From Streptomyces aidingensis (GTDB taxonomy: Bacteria > Actinomycetota > Actinomycetes > Streptomycetales > Streptomycetaceae): 64,000 bases of DNA. Position numbers and translations under genes: made by a program. Shown here piece after piece: positions 9,191 to 18,961 of the stretch. The notes below the pieces were generated by a model. That model searched no databases, was not told the DNA's origin, and saw only the letters and a list, made by a program, of their open reading frames with translations. Location: NCBI RefSeq assembly GCF_900112355.1, contig NZ_FOLM01000003.1, positions 68,274 through 132,273 of the forward strand, given 5' to 3'. Within the stretch, counting starts at the first letter, position 1. Each line of letters starts with the position of its first letter.

Positions 9191-11848
9191 CTACAGGCGC
9201 GGATCGACCGGCTCGGACTCCAGGGCCAGGACGGCGAAGACGGCCTCGTGCACCCGCCACAGCGGCTCGTCCGCGGCCAGCCGGTCCAGCGCCTCCAGCC
9301 CCAGCGCATGCTCGCGCAGCGCCAGCGACCGCTTGTGGCCGAGGTGGCGCTCGCGCAGCCGGGCGAGGTTCTCCGGGCGGGTGTACTCCGGGCCGTAGAC
9401 GATCCGCAGATACTCCCGGCCCCGGCACTTGACGCCCGGCTGCACCTGCCGGCCGTCCCCGTCCCTGACCTGCGCGGCGAGCGGCTTGACCACCATGCCC
9501 TCGCCGCCGGCCGCGGTCAGCTCCAGCCACCACTCCGTACCGGCCGCCACCGACGCCTCGTCGGCGGTGTCCACCACCAGCCGCCCGGTCGGCGCCAGCA
9601 GCCCGGTGCCCCCGCCGGCCCCGGGCTCGGCGGCGATCATCCGGTCGATCAGCGCGAGCTGCCGGTCGTGGGCCAGCCCGGCCAGCGACCGGCCCTCGGC
9701 GGCCAGCAGCCCGAACGGCGCCAGCCGCACCCCCGCGGGCACGCCGTCGCCCCCGTCGCCGCCGGCGGGCCAGCAGTAGCGGCGGTAGGCGTCGGTGAAC
9801 GCTGCCGCGTCCGCAGCCCGTTCCCGCTGCCGCTCCAGCAGGCCGCCGTCCAGCGCCACGCCCCGGGCGCGCGCCGCCTCCAGCGCGGCCAGTGCCTCGG
9901 GGAACGCGGCCCGGGCCGCCGCGCCCACCGCCGCGTACTGGCCGCGCAGCAGCCCGCCCGCCTTCAGCGACCAGGGCATCAGCTCGGCGTCCAGCAGCAG
10001 CCAGCCGGTCTCCAGTTCCTCCCACAGCCCCGCGCCGCCGATCGCCGCCGACAGCCGCTCCAGCAGCCCCGCGGCCGTCGCCGCGTCGTCGAAGAACGCC
10101 CGGCCGGTGCGGGTCCAGACGGCTCCCGGGGCGCCGGGCGCCACCCCGAACCGCTCGCCGATCACCCGCGGATCGCGGGCCACCAGCACCACCGCCCGCG
10201 AGCCCATGTGCTTCTCCTCGCAGATCACCTCGCGGACCCCGGCCGCCCGGTAGGCGGCGAACGCCTCCGCCGGGTGCTCCAGATATCCCTCCGCCGCCGA
10301 GGTGGCGCAGGGCGCCATGGTGGGCGGCAGATAGAGCAGCAGCCGGGGATCGACGGCGAACCGGCTCATCACCTCCAGCGCCGCCGCGGCGTTCTCCTCA
10401 CGGACGGACAGCCGTCCGGCGTGCCGGGTGGTGACCACGCGCCGGCCCTGCACATCGGCCACATCCAGCGGGCGGCCGGTACCGCCGCCGGGGGCCTCGG
10501 CGGCCAGGGGGCGCACCGGCTCGTACCACACCCGCTCGGCGGGGGTGTCCGCCAACTCCCGTTCCGGCCAGCGCAGGGCGGTCAGCCGGCCGCCGAAGAC
10601 CGCGCCGGTGTCCAGACAGATGGTGTTGTTGAGCCAGGAGGCGCGGGGCACCGGGGTGTGGCCGTAGACCACCGCCGCCCGGCCGCGGTAGTCCTCCGCC
10701 CAGGGGTAGCGCACCGGCAGGCCGAACTCGTCGGTCTCGCCGGTGGTCTCGCCGAAGAGCGCGTGCGCCCGCACCCGGCCGGAGGTGCGGCCGTGGTACT
10801 TCTCCGGCAGGCCCGCGTGCGCGACCACCAGCCGGCCGCCGTCCAGCACATAGTGGCTGACCAGACCGTCGAGAAAGGCCCGCACCCGCGCCCGGAAGCC
10901 GCCGCCCTCCGGCTGCCGCTCCTGCCGCTCCTTCTCCTCGTTCTTCTTCTTCTCCTCCTCCTCCTCCTCGACGCGCTCCAGCTGCTCGATGGTCTCGGCC
11001 AGGCCGTGTGCCACCCGGACCTTGCGGCCGGCCAGCCAGCGGCCCAGCTTCTGCTCGTGATTGCCCGGCACGCACAGCGCCGTGCCCTGCTCCACCATGC
11101 CCATCACCAGCCGCAGCACGCCCGGGGAGTCCGGGCCGCGGTCCACCAGATCCCCGACGAAGACCGCGGTACGGCCCTCCGGGTGCCGGGCACCGACCGG
11201 GCGGCCCCGGCCGTCCCGCTCGATGACATAACCCAGCTTCCCGCCCAGCAGGGTCTCCAGCTCCGAGCGGCAGCCGTGCACATCGCCGATGATGTCGAAC
11301 GGCCCGGTGAGGTGGCGCAGATCGTTGAAGCGCGGGCGCAGCGCGACCCGGGCGGCGGCCACCTCCGCCTCGCCGCGCAGCACATGGACGTGCCGGAAGC
11401 CCTCCCGCTGCAAAGCGCCGAGCGAGCGGCGCAGCTCGCGGCGCTGGCGCGGCAGCACGTGCGGGGGCAGGCCGGCCCGGTCCGGACGGGCGGCGTTGCG
11501 CTCCCGGCAGACCGGCTCGGGCACATCCAGCACCACCGCCACCGGCAGCACATCGTGCTCCCTGGCCAGCGCCACGAGCCGGGCGCGGGCCTCGCGCTGC
11601 ACATTGGTGGCGTCCACCACGGTCAGCCGGCCGCCGGCCAGCCGCTTCCCGGTGATGTAGTGCAGCAGGTCGAACGCCTCCGGGGTGGCGCTCTGGTCGT
11701 TCTCGTCGTCGGCCACCAGACCGCGGCAGACGTCCGAGGACACCACCTGGGTGGGCCGGAAGTGCCGCCGGGCAAAGGTGGACTTGCCCGATCCGGTGGT
11801 GCCGATCAGCACCACCAAGGACAGATCGGGTATCGCCAGCTCCGTCAT
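9191..11848 (-). CDS. pnkp: Polynucleotide kinase-phosphatase Pnkp of the Hen1-Pnkp RNA repair system
   Basis: An 885-aa RNA repair enzyme with three modules. The N-terminal 5'-OH kinase has Walker [10 protein letters not shown] at 16-24. The central metallophosphoesterase has GDVHG at 188-192, GDLVDRG at 232-238 and GNHE at 262-265, and removes 2',3'-cyclic phosphate. The C-terminal ligase-like adenylyltransferase has nucleotidyl Lys546 in 'EEKHMGSR' and a later 'GEGMVVKP'. Bacterial Pnkp seals RNA only with Hen1, whose gene is directly upstream: its stop and this ATG share the sequence ATGA, so translation is probably coupled. A highly charged Glu/Lys tract (residues 291-312) is inserted in the phosphatase domain. 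Typical substrates are tRNAs cut by ribotoxins. Confidence 0.95.
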   Translation of the reverse strand: MTELAIPDLSLVVLIGTTGSGKSTFARRHFRPTQVVSSDVCRGLVADDENDQSATPEAFDLLHYITGKRLAGGRLTVVDATNVQREARARLVALAREHDVLPVAVVLDVPEPVCRERNAARPDRAGLPPHVLPRQRRELRRSLGALQREGFRHVHVLRGEAEVAAARVALRPRFNDLRHLTGPFDIIGDVHGCRSELETLLGGKLGYVIERDGRGRPVGARHPEGRTAVFVGDLVDRGPDSPGVLRLVMGMVEQGTALCVPGNHEQKLGRWLAGRKVRVAHGLAETIEQLERVEEEEEEKKKNEEKERQERQPEGGGFRARVRAFLDGLVSHYVLDGGRLVVAHAGLPEKYHGRTSGRVRAHALFGETTGETDEFGLPVRYPWAEDYRGRAAVVYGHTPVPRASWLNNTICLDTGAVFGGRLTALRWPERELADTPAERVWYEPVRPLAAEAPGGGTGRPLDVADVQGRRVVTTRHAGRLSVREENAAAALEVMSRFAVDPRLLLYLPPTMAPCATSAAEGYLEHPAEAFAAYRAAGVREVICEEKHMGSRAVVLVARDPRVIGERFGVAPGAPGAVWTRTGRAFFDDAATAAGLLERLSAAIGGAGLWEELETGWLLLDAELMPWSLKAGGLLRGQYAAVGAAARAAFPEALAALEAARARGVALDGGLLERQRERAADAAAFTDAYRRYCWPAGGDGGDGVPAGVRLAPFGLLAAEGRSLAGLAHDRQLALIDRMIAAEPGAGGGTGLLAPTGRLVVDTADEASVAAGTEWWLELTAAGGEGMVVKPLAAQVRDGDGRQVQPGVKCRGREYLRIVYGPEYTRPENLARLRERHLGHKRSLALREHALGLEALDRLAADEPLWRVHEAVFAVLALESEPVDPRL

Positions 11849-13479
11849 GCCCCCGCCTCCCGCTTGTCGTCCCGGTCCCGGTTCTGGTCCTGCTCCGTGC
11901 CGGTGCGGAACAGGGCGAGCTGGGTGGGTGCGCCCACCTCCGGGTCGTCCGGGCCGACCGGCCGGACGGAGACCCGGTAGCCGTACCGGCGGGCCGTCGC
12001 ATCCGCCCACTCCCGGAACCGGGCCCGGTCCCACTCGAACCGGTGGTCCGGGTGACGGAACGCTCCGGCGGGCAGCGTCTCCCAGCGCACGTTGTACTCG
12101 GCGTTCGGGGTGGTCACCAGCACGGCCCCGGGCCGGGCATGGCCGAACACCGCGTACTCCAGGGCGGGCAGCCGCGGCGGGTCGACATGCTCGACGACCT
12201 CGCAGAGCACCGCCGCGTCATAGCCCTTCAGCCGGCTGTCGGTGTAGGTCAGCGCGGACTGGAAGAGCCGCACCCGCTCCCGCTGCCGCTCCGGCAACCT
12301 CTCCAGCCGCAGCCGGCGGGCGGCGAACTGGAGGGCCCGTACCGATACATCGACCCCGGCCACCTCACGGAACCGGCCGTCTTGCAGCAGAAGCTGGATC
12401 AGATGCCCGGCGCCGCAGCCCAGATCCAGCACCCGCTCGGCGCCGAGCTCGGCCAGCGCGGCCAGGATCGCCTCCCGCCGCCGCTGCGCGAGCGGCACCT
12501 GCCGCTCCTCCTCCGCCGTCCCGGCCGTCCCGGCCGTCCCGGCCGTCCCGGCCGTCCCGGCCGTCCCGGCCGTCCCGGCCGTCCCGGCCGTCCCGGCCGT
12601 CCCGGCCGTCCCGGCCGTCCCGGCCGTCCCGGGCGTCTCCTCCGTCTCCTCCGGGACGGCGTTGTCCAGCTCCTCCGGCTCGGCGTCGTCCGCCTCGGCC
12701 AGCCGGGCCAGCTCCAGGCGCTGCATCGCCTCCCGGGTGAGCGCCGCCCGCCGATGCAGATAGCGCCCGGTGATCAGCCGGTGCTCGGGGTGGTACGGCA
12801 GCCAGCCCTCGCCGGCCCGCAGCAGCTTGTCCACCTCTTCCGGCGTCACCCAGTAGTGCTTGGCACCGTCCAGCACCGGCAGCAGCACATAGATCTGGCG
12901 CAGCGCCTCGGCCAGCGGGACACCGTCGCCCTCCAGCGCCAGCCGCACATAGCGGGACTCGCCCCACTGAGGGAAGTGTTCGTCCAGCGGCACCGGATCG
13001 GCCGTCACCCGCCAGCCGAGCGGTTCGAACATCCGGCGCACCAGCTCGGGGCCGCCGTAAGCGGGCAGCGCGGGCACGGTGATGCGCAGCGGCAGCGGCC
13101 GCCCGGCCAGCTCCGGGCGGGCCCGGCACTCGCCGCGCAGCGCGGTGCGGAACACCTGGCCCAGCGCCACCGCCAGCAGCGAGGAGGCGGCATAGGGGCG
13201 GTCGTTGACGTACTGCGCCAGCGCCCCCGCCTGGTGGCCGGGGGCCGGCCGGGCACCCCGGCGCCCGCCCCGGCCGGCGGCACGCACCAGCCCCACCGAA
13301 TCGATCTCCAGCAGCAGCGCGGCGGTGCAGCGCCGCTCGTCCGCCTCCGGATAGAAGACGTGCGCCGTCCCGGCCGTCACCGAGAAGCTCTGATGCCGCT
13401 CGGGGTGCTTGTGCAGCAGATGGCCGAGATCCGTGGCCGGCCGCCCGGCATCGCCCGTGGTCGCAATGGTCACCAACAC
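11845..13479 (-). CDS. hen1: 3'-terminal RNA ribose 2'-O-methyltransferase Hen1
   Basis: A 544-aa bacterial Hen1. The N-terminal half (from 'ATDLGHLLHKHPERHQSF') activates Pnkp ligation. The C-terminal half is a SAM-dependent methyltransferase with 'VLDLGCGAGHLIQLLL' and the metal-site motif 'EVVEHVDPPRL', and methylates the 3'-terminal ribose at the cut before sealing. The start is uncertain: homologues begin near 'LxTITTT', which fits the GTG at 13479 (or the GTG at 13473), although neither has a strong ribosome-binding site. The linker between the halves is a run of Gly-Thr-Ala repeats coded by a 9-bp tandem repeat. It is the first gene of the hen1-pnkp pair. Confidence 0.9.
   Translation of the reverse strand: MLVTIATTGDAGRPATDLGHLLHKHPERHQSFSVTAGTAHVFYPEADERRCTAALLLEIDSVGLVRAAGRGGRRGARPAPGHQAGALAQYVNDRPYAASSLLAVALGQVFRTALRGECRARPELAGRPLPLRITVPALPAYGGPELVRRMFEPLGWRVTADPVPLDEHFPQWGESRYVRLALEGDGVPLAEALRQIYVLLPVLDGAKHYWVTPEEVDKLLRAGEGWLPYHPEHRLITGRYLHRRAALTREAMQRLELARLAEADDAEPEELDNAVPEETEETPGTAGTAGTAGTAGTAGTAGTAGTAGTAGTAGTAGTAGTAEEERQVPLAQRRREAILAALAELGAERVLDLGCGAGHLIQLLLQDGRFREVAGVDVSVRALQFAARRLRLERLPERQRERVRLFQSALTYTDSRLKGYDAAVLCEVVEHVDPPRLPALEYAVFGHARPGAVLVTTPNAEYNVRWETLPAGAFRHPDHRFEWDRARFREWADATARRYGYRVSVRPVGPDDPEVGAPTQLALFRTGTEQDQNRDRDDKREAGA
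12515..12637. repeat. 9-bp tandem repeat (about 12 perfect copies) inside hen1
   Basis: The unit CCGGCCGTC (plus strand) is repeated 12 times without error from 12521 to 12628, with a partial copy before and a one-base variant after. It stays in frame with hen1 and codes for a (Gly-Thr-Ala)n linker between the ligase-activating and methyltransferase domains. Confidence 0.97.
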
Positions 13480-13726
13480 CCGCCCGAGTATTGCCCGCCG
13501 CGCCACCCGACGACCATTGCTTTTCCCCGCCCGGGGCGGAGCGCTCCCCGCGACCGGCCGGCCCACCGCGCCGGGTCACCGGACGATGGGCCTCACGCCG
13601 GCGGCGGCCACGAACCGACGGTGTTCACGCCGGCGAACCGCGGTGTCGCCGGGCCGCCCCGGCCGCGTCCGGACGGCGATGAGCAATCGCCAATCCGCAC
13701 CGTGCCCTTGTGGGGGCGTCCGGAAC

Positions 13727-16177
13727 TCAGGGCTGCCACGTCCAGTCGGTGATTTCCGGGGGATCGGTTCCGGTGCGGCGGATCCCGGCGCGGATCTCGT
13801 CCCGGCGCCCGGCGTAGCGGCCGGCCAGATCGGCCAGATCGGCCAGATCGGCCAGATCGGCCAGAACTGCCGGATCGGCCGGGCCGCCGGGGCCGGCCGA
13901 TGGCCGGCCGGGCAGGTGGCGCAGCGCGGCGACGGCCAGGTCGTGCCGCGAGGTCCCGTTGCGGATCAGCAGGTCGTACGGGGTGGTCGTGGTGCCTTCC
14001 TCCACATAGCCGCGGACATGGAAGCGGCCCGGCCGGGGGCGGCCGTGCAGCAGTTCGTGGACGGCCGCCGGATAGCCGTGGAAGTCCAGGACGACCGGGA
14101 GGTCCTCGCCGAACAGGGCGGTGAAGCGTTCCTCGGACATGCCGTGCGGGTGGCGGCGCGGCGGGGCGAGCGCGCACAGGTCGACGATGTTGACCACCCG
14201 GATCCGGGCCCGGGGCAGGTCGTGGCGCAGCATGCCGGCCGCCGCCAGGGTCTCCACGGTGGGGATGCCGCCGGCGCAGGCGAGCACCAGTTCCGGCTCC
14301 CCGCCGCCGGGCGTGCCGGCCCACTCCCACACCGAGGCGCCGGCCGTGCAGTGCCGGCGGGCCTCGTCCAGGTCCAGCCACTGGGCGGCGGGCTGCTTGC
14401 CGGCCACCACCGCGTTCACCCGGCCGGTCTCGGCCAGCAGCCGTTCCATCACCACCAGCAGGGTGTTGGCGTCCGGCGGCAGATAGACGCCGGTGACCGC
14501 GCTGTTCTTGGTGAGCAGATTGTCGATGAAGCCCGGCCCCTGGTGGCTGTACCCGTTGTGCTCCTGCCGCCAGCCCTCGCTGGTCAGCAGGTAGGTGAGG
14601 CTGCTGACCGGGGCCCGCCACGGCACCTCGCGGCTCATCTTCTGCCACTTGGCGTACTGGTTGAGCATGCTGTCCACGATCGCGGCGAACGCCTCGTAGG
14701 TGGGGAACAGCCCGTGCCGTCCGGTCAGCAGATAGCCCTGGAGCCAGCCCTGGCAGGTGTGCTCGGAGAGGATCTCCATCACCCGGCCGTCCGGGGAGAC
14801 GTCCTCGGCGTACTCCCCGGGCGGCCCGGTGAAGGCCCGCCCGGTGGCGGCCAGCACCCCGTCCAGCCGGTTGGAGGCCAGCTCGTCGGGGGAGACGATG
14901 CGGAAGTCCCGGCGCTCCTCGCTGCGGCGCATCACCTCGGTGAGCCAGCCGGCCAGGGCCCGGTTCGGGGAGGCGGTGGCGCTGCCGGGGCCGTCGGGGA
15001 GCCGCACCGCGTGCGGGTGCAGCGGCGGCAGCGCGAGCGGCCGGCGCAGCAGGCCGCCGTTGCCGGCCGGCTGCGCGCCGAGGCGCCGGGGGCCGGACGG
15101 ACAGCGGGCCAGCACCTCGGCGGCCGGGCGGCCGTCCGCGTCGAAGAGTTCCCACGGCCGGTAGGAGCGCAGCCAGCCCTCCAGCTCGGCGAGCCGGCCG
15201 GGGTCCTCCCGGGCGTCCTCCAGCGGGATCTGGTGGGCGTGGAAGGTGCCCTCCAGCGGCCGGCCGCCGGCCCGGGCGGGCGCGCCCTGCCCCTTGAGAC
15301 TGCGCAGCACGATCATCGGCCAGCGGGGCCGCTCCGGCTGCTGCCGCCGCCGCTGCCGGCCGCCGCCGTCCCCGCGGGCCGTGTCCTGGATCGCCCGGAT
15401 GGTGTCGTGCGCCGCCCGGACCGCGTCGGCCACCGGATCGCTGCCCGCCGGCCGGTCGCGGACGTCCACGATCCGCGGGTCCCAGCCGTAGCCGCGGAAC
15501 AGCGCGGTCAGCTCCTCCTCGGACATGGCCGCGAACACGGTCGGCGAGGAGATCTTGTGACCGTTGAGGTGCAGCACGGGCAGCACCGCGCCGCAGGTGA
15601 CCGGGTCCAGGAACTTGGCGGAGTGCCAGGCGGCGGCGGTCGGCCCGGTCTCGGCCTCGCCGTCGCCGACGATGCAGGCCACCAGGCGGGCGGGTGCGTC
15701 CAGCGCCGCGCCGAAGGCGGTGGCCAGCGCATAGCCCAGCTCGCCGCCCTCGTGGAGGGTGCCCGGCAGGGCGGGGGAGAGGTGGCTGGGGAAGCCGTCC
15801 GGCGCGCAGAACCGCCGGGCCAGCTCCGTCAGCCCGCTCTCGTCGCGGGTCAGTGCCGGGTCGTACTCCTGGTGCGTGCCCTCCAGCCAGAGGCAGGCGT
15901 GGTTGGCCGCCGCGCCGTGCCCGGTGCCGGTGACCAGCAGCACCTCCGGGCCGCGCTCGGTGACCAGCACGTTCAGCGCCTCGTAGACCATGGTGATGCC
16001 GGGGCAGGAGCCCCAGTGGCCGAGCAGCCGGGGCTTGAGATGGCCGGGCCGCAGCGGCTCGCGCAGCAGCACGTTCTCCCGGAGGTAGATCAGCGCGGCG
16101 GCGATGTAGTCGGCGGCGCGGCGGAACGCCGAGCCGGAGGGGCGGTGATGCCGGTGCGCGGGCGGCGTGTCTGTCAT
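13727..16177 (-). CDS. xfp: Phosphoketolase (xylulose-5-P/fructose-6-P)
   Basis: An 816-aa thiamine-diphosphate enzyme that splits xylulose 5-phosphate (and often fructose 6-phosphate) with phosphate to acetyl phosphate and an aldose phosphate. Diagnostic stretches are 'RPGHLKPRLLGHWGSCPG', 'GTGHGAAANHACLWLEGT', the TPP motif 'CIVGDGEAETGP', 'HLNGHKISSPT', 'HTCQGWLQGYLLTGRHG' and 'EHNGYSHQGPGFIDN'. Length is normal for the family. The start ATG at 16177 follows an AGGGA. Near the C-terminus a 9-bp tandem repeat codes for repeated Leu-Ala-Asp. It heads a minus-strand run after the hemerythrin and ferritin-like genes, but 219 bp separate it from the former. Confidence 0.93.
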   Translation of the reverse strand: MTDTPPAHRHHRPSGSAFRRAADYIAAALIYLRENVLLREPLRPGHLKPRLLGHWGSCPGITMVYEALNVLVTERGPEVLLVTGTGHGAAANHACLWLEGTHQEYDPALTRDESGLTELARRFCAPDGFPSHLSPALPGTLHEGGELGYALATAFGAALDAPARLVACIVGDGEAETGPTAAAWHSAKFLDPVTCGAVLPVLHLNGHKISSPTVFAAMSEEELTALFRGYGWDPRIVDVRDRPAGSDPVADAVRAAHDTIRAIQDTARGDGGGRQRRRQQPERPRWPMIVLRSLKGQGAPARAGGRPLEGTFHAHQIPLEDAREDPGRLAELEGWLRSYRPWELFDADGRPAAEVLARCPSGPRRLGAQPAGNGGLLRRPLALPPLHPHAVRLPDGPGSATASPNRALAGWLTEVMRRSEERRDFRIVSPDELASNRLDGVLAATGRAFTGPPGEYAEDVSPDGRVMEILSEHTCQGWLQGYLLTGRHGLFPTYEAFAAIVDSMLNQYAKWQKMSREVPWRAPVSSLTYLLTSEGWRQEHNGYSHQGPGFIDNLLTKNSAVTGVYLPPDANTLLVVMERLLAETGRVNAVVAGKQPAAQWLDLDEARRHCTAGASVWEWAGTPGGGEPELVLACAGGIPTVETLAAAGMLRHDLPRARIRVVNIVDLCALAPPRRHPHGMSEERFTALFGEDLPVVLDFHGYPAAVHELLHGRPRPGRFHVRGYVEEGTTTTPYDLLIRNGTSRHDLAVAALRHLPGRPSAGPGGPADPAVLADLADLADLADLAGRYAGRRDEIRAGIRRTGTDPPEITDWTWQP
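13822..13866. repeat. 9-bp tandem repeat (4 perfect copies plus 1) inside the phosphoketolase gene
   Basis: CGGCCAGAT is repeated four times, followed by CGGCCAGAA. In frame it codes for repeated Asp-Leu-Ala in the extreme C-terminal region of the enzyme, outside the catalytic core. Confidence 0.9.
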
Positions 16178-16396
16178 GCACGGTCCCTGTTCCGTCGACG
16201 GCCGCCCGGGTACCCGCGGGCCGCCTCCTCTCTCATCCGGTCGCTGTGCCCGGATTGTGCATGTTCCGCAAGGCAGTGTGCGGGACCGCCGCCCGCGGTC
16301 CGGGCCGGGTACGTGCCGGTACGCGGCCCCCGCGGCGGGGGCGGCGGTCCCGCACCGTCCCGGGCGGGGCGGGGAGCCGCACCCCGCCCGGGAGCG

Positions 16397-17008
16397 TCAG
16401 GACCCGCTTTTCATGGCGCGGCGGGCGGCGTCGCGGGCGCGGTCCATGACGGCGGCGAGGGGTCCGGCGGCCAGATTGGCGGCCGCGGACTCGACGCCGG
16501 GGTGGGGGTGGGTGGGCGCGGTGGTCTCGGCGGCGCGGACCGCCTTGGCCAGGGCGGCGAGCTTCCCCGGCTCGGCGGCGCGGCGCAGATGGGTGAACTC
16601 GTAACGTTCCTCGGCGCGGGCGTGCTCCATCACGGCGGTGCGCAGCTCCAGCAGCTGCGGCAGGAAGGCGGGATCGTCGGTGTCCATGCCGTCCAGGCGG
16701 GCGAGCATCTCCTTGGCCTGGCGTTCCTCCTCCAGGCGGTCGGCGACCACCCCCTCGCCGCCCGCGGTGGCGCGGCGGGCATAGGGATGGACGATCTCCT
16801 CCTCGGCGGTCTCATGGACGGCCAGCAGCCGTACCAGGCGGCCGAACGCCTCCCGGCGGGCGTCGCCCTCGGCCTGCTCCACCTCGTCGAAGAGATTGCG
16901 GATGTCGCCGTGCTGGCGCATCAGCAGCGCGACCACGTCCTCCTGCGCGCCGGCGCTGGTCCGGCCGCTGTCGCGCACCGGGTTCTGACCGGGCTCGGTC
17001 TGGGTCAT
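16397..17008 (-). CDS. Hemerythrin HHE domain protein
   Basis: A 203-aa protein with a four-helix hemerythrin-like domain at about residues 24-130. Metal ligands are in 'LMRQHGDIRNLFDEVE', 'LLAVHETAEEEIVHPYA' and 'MEHARAEERYEF', which supply the His/Glu set for a di-iron site. The last 60 residues are Ala-rich and probably disordered. Such proteins bind O2, NO or iron, or protect against oxidative stress; a role with the ferritin-like protein encoded 53 bp upstream on the same strand is likely. GGAGAA lies 6 bp before the ATG at 17008. Confidence 0.88.
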   Translation of the reverse strand: MTQTEPGQNPVRDSGRTSAGAQEDVVALLMRQHGDIRNLFDEVEQAEGDARREAFGRLVRLLAVHETAEEEIVHPYARRATAGGEGVVADRLEEERQAKEMLARLDGMDTDDPAFLPQLLELRTAVMEHARAEERYEFTHLRRAAEPGKLAALAKAVRAAETTAPTHPHPGVESAAANLAAGPLAAVMDRARDAARRAMKSGS

Positions 17009-17061
17009 CTGGTTCTCCTGGGCCGTTGTGCCGTGGCGGATCGGTGGCGGTCGGTGATGGA

Positions 17062-18264
17062 TCAGTACTGCTCGCGCAGCTCGGGCACGGGGTGCGCGCC
17101 CTCGCTCTCGATGCGGTACTCGCGGTTGAACAGCTCCTGGTGCTGGGCGATCACGCGCTCGCTGGGCGGGCCGCCGTCGCTGTTGAGCCGCTGCTGCATG
17201 GCCTCGAACCGCTCGTGCGCCTCGCGCACATATCCGGCGCCCAGGGTGGTCAGGTCGAGCTGTTCGGCGATCAGCGTGCGGATGTACTCCTTGTTGGGCT
17301 CGAAGGTGAGCACATTGGGCAGTTCGGGGGCCAGGATCTCCTCCGGCTCCCGCCCGTCGTGGCGGCGCATCAGGTCGCAGGCGATCCGCAGGTGCTCCAG
17401 CTCCATGTTCAGGTGCAGCTCCCAGATGGCCTTCACCTTGGGGTCGCTCTCCTGCTCCATGAAGGAGTGGTAGAGGTAGCACTCGTTGTACTCGTGGTTG
17501 ACCAACTGCTCCCACCAGGTCTCGCCTGGGTCCACCAGGGACTCGTAGTGGGTGACGTGCTCCTCCTCGATCAGCCCGATCTCCTGGTACAGCTCCCGGG
17601 CGATCGGCTCCATGTAGGTGGGGCCGACATTCATGTAGAAGTTCATGGTCTGCTGCTCGGCCGACATGATGGTCAGCGCGTGCAGCTTGGACAGCGGGTC
17701 GGTGCGGCTGCGGTCGTACGGATCGCGCACATTGTCCGCCGGGTGGCGGTGGTGCGCCTTGGTGGGGCGGCCGGGCATGACCTCGGTGAGCTGATCGACG
17801 ATGGCCTCCGCCTTGCGGTGCTCGATCATCTCGTAGAGGTTGGCGTACCGGTACAGATGGTCGAAGTCCTCCAGCACCCCGAACTGGTAGGCCTGCTTGA
17901 GATAAGGGTCGGGCTCCATCCGGGCGACCCAGGCGGTCAGGTCCACCGCCACCTGTTCATAGGCGATGGTGGTCTCCAGCACCGAGGACACCCCGGGCAG
18001 CAGCCAGTTGACCGCCTTCTGCTGCTGCGCCTCGGTGTAGCGGACCTCGGCGAGCTGCCGCTTGACCTCCGCGTCGGGGCAGTGCCGGGCCATGTGGTGG
18101 CTGAACATGACCGCCTCGACCTCGATGCCGTTCATGGTGATGATCCGGCAGCGGGTGTAGGGATCGATGTGGTCGGGGTCGATGGGGGTGACGGCCAGCT
18201 CCCGCCAGTTCCGCACCTGGCGGTCCAGGGGGATGCCCCGCTGCTGCAGAGGGTTGAACGTCAT
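17062..18264 (-). CDS. Ferritin-like diiron protein of unknown function
   Basis: A 400-aa, highly helical and acidic protein. It shows several ferritin-like metal-ligand patterns: 'MNGIEVEAVMFSHHMARH', 'LIEEEHVTHYESLV', 'HEYNECYLYHSFMEQE' and 'LHLNMELEHLRIACDL', that is repeated E-x-x-H pairs consistent with one or two diiron sites. I do not recognise a characterised family member. The ATG at 18264 has GGGAG upstream. It lies 53 bp before the hemerythrin gene, so the two probably form an iron/oxygen-handling unit. A catalase-like or iron-storage role is possible but unproven. Confidence 0.7.
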   Translation of the reverse strand: MTFNPLQQRGIPLDRQVRNWRELAVTPIDPDHIDPYTRCRIITMNGIEVEAVMFSHHMARHCPDAEVKRQLAEVRYTEAQQQKAVNWLLPGVSSVLETTIAYEQVAVDLTAWVARMEPDPYLKQAYQFGVLEDFDHLYRYANLYEMIEHRKAEAIVDQLTEVMPGRPTKAHHRHPADNVRDPYDRSRTDPLSKLHALTIMSAEQQTMNFYMNVGPTYMEPIARELYQEIGLIEEEHVTHYESLVDPGETWWEQLVNHEYNECYLYHSFMEQESDPKVKAIWELHLNMELEHLRIACDLMRRHDGREPEEILAPELPNVLTFEPNKEYIRTLIAEQLDLTTLGAGYVREAHERFEAMQQRLNSDGGPPSERVIAQHQELFNREYRIESEGAHPVPELREQY

Positions 18265-18489
18265 GGGCGATTGCTCCCGTTGGGTGGGGGTTTCGTGGCA
18301 TCTCCCACTGTGCGTCACCACGCCCGTCTCACCCGCACGGAGCGCCGGACGTGGTCCGGATGGCGCACCACAACCACGACACCGGTCCAGCCCCTGAGGC
18401 GGCCCCGACCCGCCCCAGGCGAGCACACCAAGGGCGCTCTCCGTCCGTTGCTGGACGGGGATGCATCCCGTGGAGAATCGCTTCCCGGG

Positions 18490-18815
18490 ACGCGTGCCAC
18501 GCAGCAGAGCAAGGTCGGCGGCTACCCGGGGTGGCCCCAGCGGCCTGACTGGCCGGATTGCGAGGGCCGCGGCACCCGCATGGAGCACCTGCTCAGCATC
18601 ACCGCCACGGAACCGGGCATGGGGCGCTGGCTTCCTCAGGAGGACCGGGATCCCCGCGAGTACGGGGCCGACGTGCCGTCCTGGCTGGCCAAGGCAGACC
18701 CTGCCGCCCTTGACACGTTGGGCATGGCATGGACATGGGCGACCTCGGAGGCAGGTACTTCATCGTCTGCCGCACCTGCCCGGACACCCCCTGCACCCAT
18801 CGCTACGACTGCTGG
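18490..18815 (+). pseudogene. Remnant of a DUF1963 (YwqG-like) gene with a frameshift
   Basis: In one frame 18497-18720 reads 'QSKVGGYPGWPQRPDWPDC...MEHLLSI', the DUF1963 signature (G-G-[YW]-P-x-W-x-Q with a later Cys and Met). From 18729 a different frame continues with 'MGDLGGRYFIVCRTCPDTP' and 'HRYDC', the usual end of the same family. Restoring one base near 18727 would join them. No N-terminal part or start is found. It marks the left edge of the accessory island. The rest of the 18265-18961 gap holds nothing I can assign. Confidence 0.5.
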
Positions 18816-18961
18816 TCCCGGTCCGTTCGGCTCGCGGGGCCGATGTCAGTGGCAAGGGCCTTGAGACCCGCAGCCCGCTTCGGATGGCGCCCGGGACCTG
18901 GGACGCACCGCAGACGCCGATCTCCGCCAGGGCTTCACCGCCGTCTTCGTCCGGGTGCCGG

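Noticed and set aside
10398..12002. A 534-codon minus-strand frame within pnkp
   Set aside because: A shifted reading of the pnkp N-terminal half, Arg/Gly/Ala-rich; the true frame has all catalytic motifs.
12515..12637. Tandem repeats as a CRISPR array
   Set aside because: The 9-bp units are contiguous without spacers and lie in frame inside hen1.
13409..17473. A 1354-codon plus-strand open frame opposite phosphoketolase
   Set aside because: The mirror of the phosphoketolase, hemerythrin and ferritin-like genes; composition is Gly/Gln/Arg-rich and meaningless, and it spans several real genes.
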